This document shows, one piece after another, positions 6,481 to 12,160 of a stretch of 12,160 nt of DNA (its first letter is position 1; each line of letters opens with the position of its first letter). The stretch is from Bacteroidota bacterium (GTDB lineage Bacteria > Bacteroidota > Ignavibacteria > UBA10030): positions 1 through 12,160 of the forward strand of contig DOWV01000019.1 of the NCBI GenBank assembly GCA_003519375.1, given 5' to 3'. The position numbers and the translations under genes were made by a program. The notes below the pieces were generated by a model, which saw nothing but the letters and a program-made list of their open reading frames with translations, did not search any database and was not told the DNA's origin.

Positions 6481-7416
6481 ATGAGGCGTATCCGACGCAT
6501 GAAGCGCATGAGAGCGGGCGAGAAACGGAAGCGGACGATCCGGGCGGCGGTTCTGAAATGGTACCGGAGTCACGGGCGTGAGCTCCCCTGGCGTCATGAG
6601 CGTAATCCATACCGGATCCTGGTTTCGGAAATCATGCTTCAACAAACTCAGGTCTCGCGGGTGCTGCTGCTGTATCCCCGGTTTCTGCAGAGATTCCCGA
6701 CGCTGGGACATCTCGCCGTGGCGCGGACATCATCCGTCATCAAAGCCTGGAGAGGGATGGGATACAACAACCGGGCTCTGCGGCTTCAACAGCTGGCTCG
6801 CCGCGTCGCCGCCGAATCAAACGGTTTGCTCCCGCGTTCCGTCGAGGCCTTGATGCTGCTTCCCGGGATCGGCCGCTACACGGCCCATGCTGTCGCCTGT
6901 CTGGCATTCGGGCGCCGGGTGCCGGTCGTTGATACGAACATTTCACGCATTTTGCGGCGACTCTTTCCGTCGATGAGTTCTTTCACTCAGGCGAATGGGA
7001 ACGACGACTGGGCACGAGCGGCGGAACTGCTTCCGCGCAGAGCTGCCGGCACGTGGAATCAGGCATTGATGGATCTGGGCGCAACGGTCTGCGTCGCGTC
7101 ATCACCACGGTGCGACCAATGCCCTCTCCTTTCACTCTGTCCGAGCGCACACCGCGTTTCCAGAACGAAGAAACGCAGGACGAAGCCCGAGAGCGGGCGC
7201 AGCGGGATTCCCAACCGCATTTACCGGGGCCGAATCGTAGAGGCGCTCCGCGCGCTGGGGCGAGGTCAATCAATGACGCCCGGCACCCTCGCGCGAAAAG
7301 CGGTGGATGACTTCAACAAGGGGGACCGAGGATGGTTTGATTCTGTCCTTGAGTCTCTCGAGCGCGATGGACTCATCCGGCGGCGCACCCGCTCACGGAT
7401 TTCCCTGCCTGCCTGA
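6481..7416 (+). CDS. mutY: A/G-specific adenine DNA glycosylase MutY, short form
   Basis: This 311-residue base-excision enzyme should remove adenine mispaired with 8-oxoguanine. The catalytic core is complete: E50 in SEIMLQQTQV, a helix-hairpin-helix LLPGIGRYTA (126-135), the catalytic aspartate D151 in VPVVDTNISRI, and the 4Fe-4S cluster ligands C204-x6-C211-x2-C214-x5-C220. After the cluster there is no NUDIX-like 8-oxoG-recognition domain as in E. coli MutY (350 residues). Instead residues about 239-311 look like a small winged-helix (YRGRIVEALR, then LESLERDGLI), a tail I associate with actinobacterial-type MutY. The start is uncertain: Met1, Met7 (6499) and Met10 (6508) are all possible, none has a strong Shine-Dalgarno, and the first 18 residues are very arginine/lysine-rich. 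Its TGA stop overlaps the ribosome-binding site of ogg. Confidence 0.93.
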   Translation: MRRIRRMKRMRAGEKRKRTIRAAVLKWYRSHGRELPWRHERNPYRILVSEIMLQQTQVSRVLLLYPRFLQRFPTLGHLAVARTSSVIKAWRGMGYNNRALRLQQLARRVAAESNGLLPRSVEALMLLPGIGRYTAHAVACLAFGRRVPVVDTNISRILRRLFPSMSSFTQANGNDDWARAAELLPRRAAGTWNQALMDLGATVCVASSPRCDQCPLLSLCPSAHRVSRTKKRRTKPESGRSGIPNRIYRGRIVEALRALGRGQSMTPGTLARKAVDDFNKGDRGWFDSVLESLERDGLIRRRTRSRISLPA

Positions 7417-7424
7417 GGAGAACT

Positions 7425-8066
7425 ATGAATCGCATCGCCCGGGAGAAACAACTTCTCGATCTTCGGGCCCTCCATACGTCGAACCGTGATGCCATCAGAA
7501 AGCGGCTCGGCGAATTCAAGTGTGTACCTCAGTCGGAATATTTCTACGAAATCGCTTACTGCCTCCTGACACCTCAGACGTCCGCCGAGAATGCAGAGAA
7601 AGCTATCAGAGAGCTTCAACGACGGGAATTTCATGTCCACCCGTTTGATCCCGTGACGATCCTCGGGAACCGGTCGATGTACATCCGGTTTCATGCGACA
7701 AAATCAAAATACCTCCTGAGATTGAGGAGTGAATTCGATTCGATACTCTCGGCGGTGATCGGAGCGAACGATTCCTTCGAACTCCGGGAGTGGTTGGTGA
7801 AAAACGTCAGAGGATTGGGACTCAAAGAGGCGACGCATTTCTTACGCAACGTCGGACGGAACGGCGGGCTCGCCATCCTCGATCGTCACATTCTCCGCAA
7901 CCTCCAGCGCTATGGGGCAATTCGCTCCATACCGAAGTCGCTGACCCGAAAACACTATTTTCGCATCGAACGGAGCTTCACGAAATTCGCCGGACAGATC
8001 GGTATACCTGTCGATGAACTCGATCTGCTCTTCTGGAGCATGGAAACCGGCGTAATTCGAAAGTAG
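7425..8066 (+). CDS. ogg: 8-oxoguanine DNA glycosylase/AP lyase, archaeal-type Ogg2
   Basis: This 213-residue helix-hairpin-helix glycosylase/lyase of the Ogg2 family is best known from archaea such as Methanocaldococcus and Sulfolobus. It should excise 8-oxoguanine opposite cytosine and nick the abasic strand. Seen in the sequence: CLLTPQTSAENA (46-57) near the N terminus; the hairpin VRGLGLKEATHFLRNVG (128-144) with presumed Schiff-base lysine K134; D153 in LAILDRHIL; and a DLLFWSMETGVIRK end whose last residue is lysine (K213). A C-terminal lysine that contacts the damaged base is an established Ogg2 feature. AGGAG (7416-7420) lies four bases before the ATG and overlaps the mutY stop, so translation is probably coupled. 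It appears to take the role of MutM (Fpg) in this cluster; whether the genome also has mutM cannot be seen. Confidence 0.9.
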   Translation: MNRIAREKQLLDLRALHTSNRDAIRKRLGEFKCVPQSEYFYEIAYCLLTPQTSAENAEKAIRELQRREFHVHPFDPVTILGNRSMYIRFHATKSKYLLRLRSEFDSILSAVIGANDSFELREWLVKNVRGLGLKEATHFLRNVGRNGGLAILDRHILRNLQRYGAIRSIPKSLTRKHYFRIERSFTKFAGQIGIPVDELDLLFWSMETGVIRK

Positions 8067-8357
8067 AAATCAACTCAGCCCGCCAAAGCCTCGAAAAGAG
8101 ACACGTCGACCTGGCATCCTCGAGATATCCAGGCATCGCAACATCGCCGGCCTGTCAAACACCCCTCCCGGCCATCCTTGTAATAGAAAATATGACATTG
8201 CTTGCCATCCACCGATGGAGCCTGTATGTCTCATATTGGTTGACAGACTGAGTGTGGGTCTTTCCGTGAGAGAATACCCCTCTTCGGAACGAGCTGAGCC
8301 TTGACGACAAAGAGCCGGAAGAGCGGAATGCCGGTCCTCTCCGAAGACCTCTTAAAG

Positions 8358-8384
8358 ACTGTGTTTTGTGAGGAAGAACACAGT
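8358..8384. repeat. Perfect 8-bp inverted repeat (possible operator or stem-loop)
   Basis: ACTGTGTT (8358-8365) and AACACAGT (8377-8384) are exact reverse complements separated by 11 bases. The centre-to-centre distance of 19 bases is about two helical turns, which would suit a dimeric DNA-binding protein. As RNA it would be a moderate stem-loop. No T-run follows, so it is not a standard terminator. It lies just upstream of the possible promoter of the pilin-like operon. Confidence 0.4.
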
Positions 8385-8396
8385 GTGCCATTGATT

Positions 8397-8425
8397 TTGA
8401 GACTGAGATTTGTAATATTTGTTAT
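8397..8425 (+). promoter_or_regulatory. Possible promoter of the pilin-like/yajQ/amidase operon
   Basis: TTGAGA (8397-8402; five of six consensus matches) and TGTTAT (8420-8425; four of six) are 17 bases apart in the most AT-rich part of the intergenic stretch. A start near 8432 would leave a leader of about 190 bases before the ATG at 8623. This is weak pattern evidence only. Confidence 0.25.
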
Positions 8426-8622
8426 CAGATGTGTAAGTTGCATCCGTATGAGAATTTCCGCGGCGCGCAGAATTTCATAAAACGCAACATTTCACCCGGT
8501 GCAGAGCCCTCCACTGACTTCGGGCGGTTGCGTGCAGACGGGGACAGCCAGATCCTTGACGCGTCCAACACTGGTCTCGATGCTTATCCGGAGGTTTTAC
8601 CACGAACCGAGCGCATTGATCG

Positions 8623-9012
8623 ATGGGCCAGACACAACTCTTGCTCGTTGTATTGGGTTTGATGCTGATCGGGATTGCGATTTATGTCGGTGTGAGCATC
8701 TTTTCGGCCAATACTGTGGAAGACACACGCAATGCGATAATCGTCGATCTGCAGAATTTTGCTACGCGGGCTAATGCATTTTACTGGAAGCCCGTCTCGC
8801 AGGGTGGCGGAGGAAAGAGCTTCGAGGGCATCACCCTCTCAAAGATCTATCCCATGGCGGAAAATGTGAATGCAAAGTATTCCATTGAGAGCACCGAAGA
8901 TGACCAATGTGTGATTGTAGGGGTGGGCAAGATCGTCACAACCAACGGCGATTCTATCCGCGTACGCATTCGAGTCACAACAGAACGGAACATCGTGGAG
9001 ATTGTGAACTAG
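8623..9012 (+). CDS. Small pilin-like single-pass membrane protein, unknown function
   Basis: This is a 129-residue protein of unknown function. Its first 28 residues are MGQTQ followed by an uninterrupted hydrophobic helix (about 6-27), then an amphipathic continuation to about residue 55, a GGGG turn (61-64) and a beta-rich C-terminal part. This helix-first, sheet-last plan resembles type IV pilins and pseudopilins. However, the leader would be only MG and the usual glutamate at mature position 5 is absent, so processing by a prepilin peptidase is doubtful. I recall similar MGQ-plus-leucine-rich starts in unannotated FCB proteins, but could not check this. There is no Shine-Dalgarno just before the ATG; a GGAGG lies about 28 bases upstream. 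yajQ starts three bases after the stop, so the two are clearly co-transcribed. A simple membrane-anchored envelope protein is the alternative. Confidence 0.7.
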   Translation: MGQTQLLLVVLGLMLIGIAIYVGVSIFSANTVEDTRNAIIVDLQNFATRANAFYWKPVSQGGGGKSFEGITLSKIYPMAENVNAKYSIESTEDDQCVIVGVGKIVTTNGDSIRVRIRVTTERNIVEIVN

Positions 9013-9015
9013 CGC

Positions 9016-9513
9016 ATGGCGCAGCAAAACTCTTTCGACATCGTATCTGAAGTAGATCTGCAGGAAGTCGACAACGCCCTCAATCAAGCCCGCAAAGAGA
9101 TCAGCCAGCGGTATGATTTCAAAGATTCCAAAACGCTGATCGAGTACAACCAAAAAGAGAAGCACATTTCGATCCACACCAGCGACGAGTTTCATCTCAA
9201 GAGCGCGGTGGACGTCGTCCAATCGAAACTCGTCAAACGAGGCATCTCCCTCAAGGCGTTGCGTTACGGCACTATCGAATCGGCGGCAAATTCGACCGTC
9301 CGCCAACTCATCACACTCATTATCGGAATCGACAAGGACGACGCACGTGCTGTCGTTAAGTTGATTAAGGACTCGAGAATACGAGTTCAGGCTCAGATCA
9401 TGGATGATCAGGTGCGCGTTACCGGCAAAGATAAGGATGATTTGCAGTCCGTCATCAAACTGGTCCGCGAAGCCGATTTGTCTTTTCCGGTGCAATTTGT
9501 GAATTATCGCTAG
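9016..9513 (+). CDS. yajQ: YajQ-family nucleotide-binding protein (UPF0234)
   Basis: This 165-residue cytoplasmic protein matches E. coli YajQ (163) along its length: SFDIVSEVDLQEVDNALNQA at the start, RYDFKDS, KRGIS in the middle, KLIKDSRIRVQAQI, then VRVTGKDKDDLQ and a closing FPVQFVNYR. The family has two RRM-like alpha/beta halves. Members bind nucleotides or RNA, and a Xanthomonas homologue binds cyclic-di-GMP and relays it to gene expression; the ligand here is unknown. It starts three bases after the pilin-like gene and ends directly against the amidase gene (TAG then ATG). It has no Shine-Dalgarno of its own, so translation probably relies on coupling. This placement suggests a shared envelope-related role, which is an inference. 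Confidence 0.93.
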   Translation: MAQQNSFDIVSEVDLQEVDNALNQARKEISQRYDFKDSKTLIEYNQKEKHISIHTSDEFHLKSAVDVVQSKLVKRGISLKALRYGTIESAANSTVRQLITLIIGIDKDDARAVVKLIKDSRIRVQAQIMDDQVRVTGKDKDDLQSVIKLVREADLSFPVQFVNYR

Positions 9514-11118
9514 ATGCGCAAAAGGGTTCTCTGGCTTCCTTGTTCATTGCTTATTCTCTCGCTCGTCGTCGTTTTCCCCCTCCATCTCCGGGCTGAGCGA
9601 ACAACTATCCGTCTCCAGCTCGGCGAACGGAAAATAAACGTCAGCGGATACGATAGCTCCGGCGTAATCTTCGTTTCTGTGCGGGAGCTCGCCGACTTCC
9701 TCTCATTTCCGGTCGTGGATAATCCCGACAGACGGAAAATCGAGCTTCGCCTCCGTACCCATCGCGTCAAGATTACCGCCTCGAATCCATTCCTCGTCGT
9801 CACAAGTATCGGATCCGGTGTTTCCTCTTCCTATCAGTGCGCAAATGCGATTCTGCATTTCGACAGCACGTATTTCGCTCCGGCGGAAGATTTCATTGCC
9901 TTGCTTGAACGCCTCGATCCGTCCGGCGTTCTGCTCGAATCAAGAATCCGGAAAACTCCCAGCCTGCCCGAAGCACGCGCCGCACGGTACGATATCACTG
10001 GCGCCGAGCTTGAGCCGTACTCAAACGGCCACCTTCTCACGATAAAAACAAGCAGAAAGCTCGGGAATTTCGAGGCTTTCATCGCCGCAGATGGCTGGCT
10101 CTATGTTACGGTGACCGATGCGGTGGCCGACACCGTTGCGCTCGCACGATTCAAAACCAGCGATGCGGTGCGGCGCCTTCAGGTCTATCAATATCCGACA
10201 TCGGTACAACTGACATTCAAGATCTCCCCCGATATTATCCAGGTTGATCCAATCGTCGACCGGAGGACAAACGACCTTCTTCTTGCCCTTCATTCGCGTG
10301 CTGCGCTTGAAAAAGAAAAACAGATGCAGGACAAACTCCAGCGAGCACGGACACGGGCGAATCTTGATGTCATCGTGATCGATGCCGGACATGGCGGCAA
10401 AGATCCGGGTACGATAGGCGTTGGGGGTACGCGAGAAAAGGACGTTGCACTCGGCGTTGCGTTGAAGCTCGGCAGGCTCATCGAACAGAACCTTCAGGAT
10501 GTGAAGGTCGTCTATACACGGAAAACAGACGTCTTTGTGGAACTTGGCGAGCGCGCAAAGATCGCCAACAGGGAAAACGGAAAGCTCTTCATCAGCATCC
10601 ACTGCAATTCAACAGAGCGAAAACCATCTTCCGCTAATGGATTCGAGATCTACATTATCAGGCCCGGGAAGGCCGAGAGCGCCATCCGATCAGCCGAAAA
10701 CTCGATGGATGTCGCAGATCGTGAGAACAAGGTCATCGAGTACGAGGAAGGGTACCAGGCGCGGTATCAGGAAGTAACGAATGAGGAATCATTCATCCTG
10801 CTGACGATGCGGCAGAGTGCCTTCGTGCAGCACAGCGAGATGTTCGCTGAGAAGGCATCGAACGAAATGGCGAATCTCCTGAAAATCCAGAACAGCGGCG
10901 TGCGTCAGGCCGGATTCTATGTCCTGGTCTATGCATCGATGCCCAACGTACTCGTGGAGACGGGCTATCTTTCCAATAGGGCGGAGGAAAAAGTCCTGCG
11001 CAGCCCGGAGGGTCAGAAAAAAATTGCTGAGGCTCTCCTTAAAGCCATAGAAGGTTTCAAAAGTGCGTACGAAAATTCGCTCAACGAAGGGCAACCATCC
11101 GATCCCCAGCGCGATTAA
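9514..11118 (+). CDS. N-acetylmuramoyl-L-alanine amidase (Amidase_3, AmiC-type)
   Basis: This 534-residue periplasmic zinc enzyme should cut the bond between MurNAc and the stem peptide in peptidoglycan, typically during daughter-cell separation. Residues 1-27 are a signal sequence. About 31-145 resembles the copper-amine-oxidase-N-like fold (VFVSVRELADFL pattern at 51-63), and about 155-262 is an AMIN-like beta domain expected to target the protein to cell wall or septum. After a charged linker (262-283) comes Amidase_3 (285-523) with zinc ligands H293 (DAGHGGKDPG), E308 (GTREKD) and H363 (SIHCNS), and catalytic E482 (VETGYLSN). A helical insert around 390-450 (RENKVIEYEEGY, then SFILLTMRQSAFVQHS) corresponds to the segment that blocks the active site in AmiB/AmiC enzymes until an activator such as an EnvC-like protein acts. 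The ATG directly abuts the yajQ stop. Confidence 0.93.
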   Translation: MRKRVLWLPCSLLILSLVVVFPLHLRAERTTIRLQLGERKINVSGYDSSGVIFVSVRELADFLSFPVVDNPDRRKIELRLRTHRVKITASNPFLVVTSIGSGVSSSYQCANAILHFDSTYFAPAEDFIALLERLDPSGVLLESRIRKTPSLPEARAARYDITGAELEPYSNGHLLTIKTSRKLGNFEAFIAADGWLYVTVTDAVADTVALARFKTSDAVRRLQVYQYPTSVQLTFKISPDIIQVDPIVDRRTNDLLLALHSRAALEKEKQMQDKLQRARTRANLDVIVIDAGHGGKDPGTIGVGGTREKDVALGVALKLGRLIEQNLQDVKVVYTRKTDVFVELGERAKIANRENGKLFISIHCNSTERKPSSANGFEIYIIRPGKAESAIRSAENSMDVADRENKVIEYEEGYQARYQEVTNEESFILLTMRQSAFVQHSEMFAEKASNEMANLLKIQNSGVRQAGFYVLVYASMPNVLVETGYLSNRAEEKVLRSPEGQKKIAEALLKAIEGFKSAYENSLNEGQPSDPQRD

Positions 11119-11444
11119 ATCCACACCTGCCGTTTCCCGGTTTTTGCGAGATCTCACCCAGTCAATTCTCCTTCGGCCGCACATCGGATTCGACCGGGTG
11201 AGCACACACAAGCCGGGCACTTGATTACCGCTTGATCCTTCTCCATATTAGGCTCCAGGCAGGGTTTCTCGTGCGTCAGGAACGTTGACCGGTCTTCCAC
11301 GCGGGATCCCCCGACGGCTTCCCGGAGGATTTCAGCAGCGAAGCTCTATTTGCTCGCGAAGACACTCCGGGTTGTCGCCAATCTTCTTTCCGATCATTCT
11401 CCGTTGCAGAGGTTCTTCGGCGCGCAGACATGAAGGATCCAACA
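11119..11444. other. Non-coding stretch between the amidase and the acetyltransferase
   Basis: No gene is supported in these 326 bases. It contains the imperfect hairpin at 11153-11202. It also has a weak promoter-like pair, TTGATT (11221-11226) and CATATT (11244-11249), 17 bases apart with four of six matches each, which would give a leader of about 190 bases for the acetyltransferase. The T-run after CCCGG near 11140 lacks a proper stem. No known riboswitch or small RNA was recognised. Confidence 0.55.
11153..11202 (+). other. Imperfect long hairpin downstream of the amidase gene
   Basis: CTCACCC (11153-11159) pairs perfectly with GGGTGAG (11196-11202). Continuing inward to 11168 and 11187, 13 of 16 positions can pair, leaving an 18-base apical region that contains the palindrome CGGCCG. 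No T-run follows on either strand, so this is not a classic terminator. It may be a 3'-end stabilising structure of the operon mRNA or a protein-binding inverted repeat. Confidence 0.4.
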
Positions 11445-12160
11445 ATGTCTCTCACAATTTCCCCCTATGCCGACACGGCGCGGGAGGAGTTGCTCAAACT
11501 CTGGGAAGCCGCCCTCCCCCTTGATGCAATCACTGCTGACACCCTCGAGTCACGCGTGCTCCTCGACGAAAACTTCGACTCGGAGACTTTTCTTCTTGCG
11601 CATTCCGAAGGAACTCTCGTTGGCTTTGTGCTCGGAGTGCATGCAAAGCGGATGCACCTCGGCGATGCGGATCCTGATGGAGTTCGATGCTGGATTACTG
11701 CGCTGGGAGTGCACCCTGTCTCATTGCTCGACACCGTCGGCGCGCGATTGCTGCAGGAGGTTGAGTCCCGGTTCAAAGCCCTTGGGAAGCGTGAATGCCG
11801 GGTTTCCAGTTATCCGCCGGGGTACTTCACTCCCGGAATCGACACGCGGGCATACACTCCGTTGTTGAAATTGCTCGGCGAGCAGGGGTACGAGATCTTC
11901 CACCAGGCGTTGAGCATGGATGCCCCCCTCGTACTCTTCACAGTTCAGGAAAGGACTTCAGAGATTCAAGACAAGCTTCGCTCCGAAGGAATAGAGATTC
12001 GTCCATACCTGCGCACCGACCTTGTGAGATTCATGGAGTTCCTGGAGAAGACCATGCCATCGGATTGGGTACGCGTGGAACGGCGTAACCTGAGGAGGAT
12101 CTCTGAAGGCGGGTTTCATTCCGAACAGATCATGGTCGTCACGCACAAGGAGAACATCAT
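11445..12160 (+). CDS. GNAT-family acetyltransferase, apparently tandem-domain (partial, cut by window edge)
   Basis: The frame is open from the ATG at 11445 to the right edge: 238 complete codons plus two bases, no stop. GAAGGA lies about seven bases upstream and supports the start. Residues about 5-165 read as a GNAT fold that binds acetyl-CoA: FLLAHSEGTLVGFVLG (49-64) as central strands, WITALGVHP (83-91) as the strand before the pyrophosphate loop, and VGARLLQEVE (98-107) as the following helix. YFTPGID (127-133) and LLGEQGYEIF (143-152) resemble the late part of two-domain GNAT proteins. From about 182 (EGIEIRPYLRTDLVRFMEFL) a second GNAT domain seems to begin, with EQIMVV near the edge as its first central strand. 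The substrate is unknown. Its relation to the amidase operon upstream is unclear. Confidence 0.75.
   Translation, partial: MSLTISPYADTAREELLKLWEAALPLDAITADTLESRVLLDENFDSETFLLAHSEGTLVGFVLGVHAKRMHLGDADPDGVRCWITALGVHPVSLLDTVGARLLQEVESRFKALGKRECRVSSYPPGYFTPGIDTRAYTPLLKLLGEQGYEIFHQALSMDAPLVLFTVQERTSEIQDKLRSEGIEIRPYLRTDLVRFMEFLEKTMPSDWVRVERRNLRRISEGGFHSEQIMVVTHKENI

Larger units (their letters stand above)
8067..8622. other. Non-coding stretch between the GO cluster and the pilin-like operon
   Basis: In these 556 bases I find no convincing gene on either strand: the open frames have low-complexity, arginine/serine-rich translations without recognisable motifs. There is no clear terminator after ogg; GCCGG and CCGGC could pair around 8145-8175 but no T-run follows. 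The stretch holds the inverted repeat at 8358-8384 and a possible promoter at 8397-8425. AGACTGAG occurs twice (about 8245 and 8401), which is probably chance. No known RNA family was recognised. Confidence 0.6.

Noticed and set aside
6481..7416. MutY read as a truncated or broken gene because the NUDIX-like domain is absent
   Set aside because: The catalytic core and cluster are intact, the frame continues about 90 residues past the cluster with an ordered tail, and it ends in a normal coupled junction with ogg. This looks like a natural short form.
8155..8391. A 78-codon frame on the - strand in the intergenic stretch
   Set aside because: The translation is arginine/serine-rich without motifs and there is no convincing Shine-Dalgarno, which is typical of chance frames.
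8429..8662. A 77-codon frame on the + strand overlapping the pilin-like gene start
   Set aside because: It has no ribosome-binding site and no recognisable motif, and it overlaps the hydrophobic N-terminus of a much more convincing gene in another frame.
10021..10602. A 193-codon frame on the - strand
   Set aside because: It is antisense to the catalytic domain of the amidase, which carries all its zinc ligands on the + strand.
11180..11202. GGATTCGACC-like piece resembling a tRNA T-arm
   Set aside because: The invariant GTTC is not present, and no acceptor, D or anticodon arms can be placed around it.
11467..11868. A 133-codon frame on the + strand near the right end
   Set aside because: It overlaps the acetyltransferase frame starting at 11445, which has a Shine-Dalgarno and GNAT-like strands. 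The alternative translation is serine/arginine-rich and featureless.

Overview
The window looks like a piece of a chromosome from a bacterium of the FCB group (Bacteroidota, Ignavibacteria or a close relative). The main evidence is two large secreted proteins that end in a type IX secretion (T9SS) C-terminal sorting domain starting with the NYPNPFN signature, in DNA of moderately high GC. Several genes have clear Shine-Dalgarno sequences and the hairpin terminators are standard. I see no insertion sequence, integrase, phage gene, CRISPR array, tRNA or rRNA.

Layout from left to right. (1) Positions 1-37 hold the terminator of a gene outside the window. (2) 232-2070 (+) encodes a secreted protein of four PPC-like beta-sandwich repeats plus a T9SS domain. 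(3) It converges on a small response regulator of one receiver domain (2142-2501, -); their 3' ends carry two interlocked terminators of opposite polarity. (4) 2636-5959 (-) encodes a 1107-residue secreted protein: lamin-tail domain, Ig-like region, OB-like folds, FN3, two HKD phospholipase-D motifs and a T9SS domain. It is probably an extracellular nuclease or phosphodiesterase. (5) Divergent from it, 6064-8066 (+) is a tight three-gene cluster: mutT (8-oxo-dGTP hydrolase), mutY (adenine glycosylase without the usual NUDIX-like C-terminal domain) and an archaeal-type Ogg2 8-oxoguanine glycosylase/lyase. Together these are a complete GO (oxidised guanine) system in one transcription unit. (6) 8067-8622 is a 556-base non-coding stretch with a perfect 8-bp inverted repeat and a possible promoter. 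(7) 8623-11118 (+) is a second very tight operon: a small pilin-like membrane protein, the YajQ nucleotide-binding protein and an N-acetylmuramoyl-L-alanine amidase, with gaps of 3 and 0 bases. (8) After a 326-base non-coding stretch with an imperfect hairpin, a GNAT-type acetyltransferase gene, apparently a tandem two-domain one, starts at 11445 and runs off the right edge.

Nothing here is a clear-cut new defence or mobile system. The items most worth following up are the clustered GO system with its swapped and missing parts, the pilin-like/YajQ/amidase operon, and the lamin-tail/OB/PLD T9SS cargo protein. All functional calls rest on motif recognition by eye; no searches were run.
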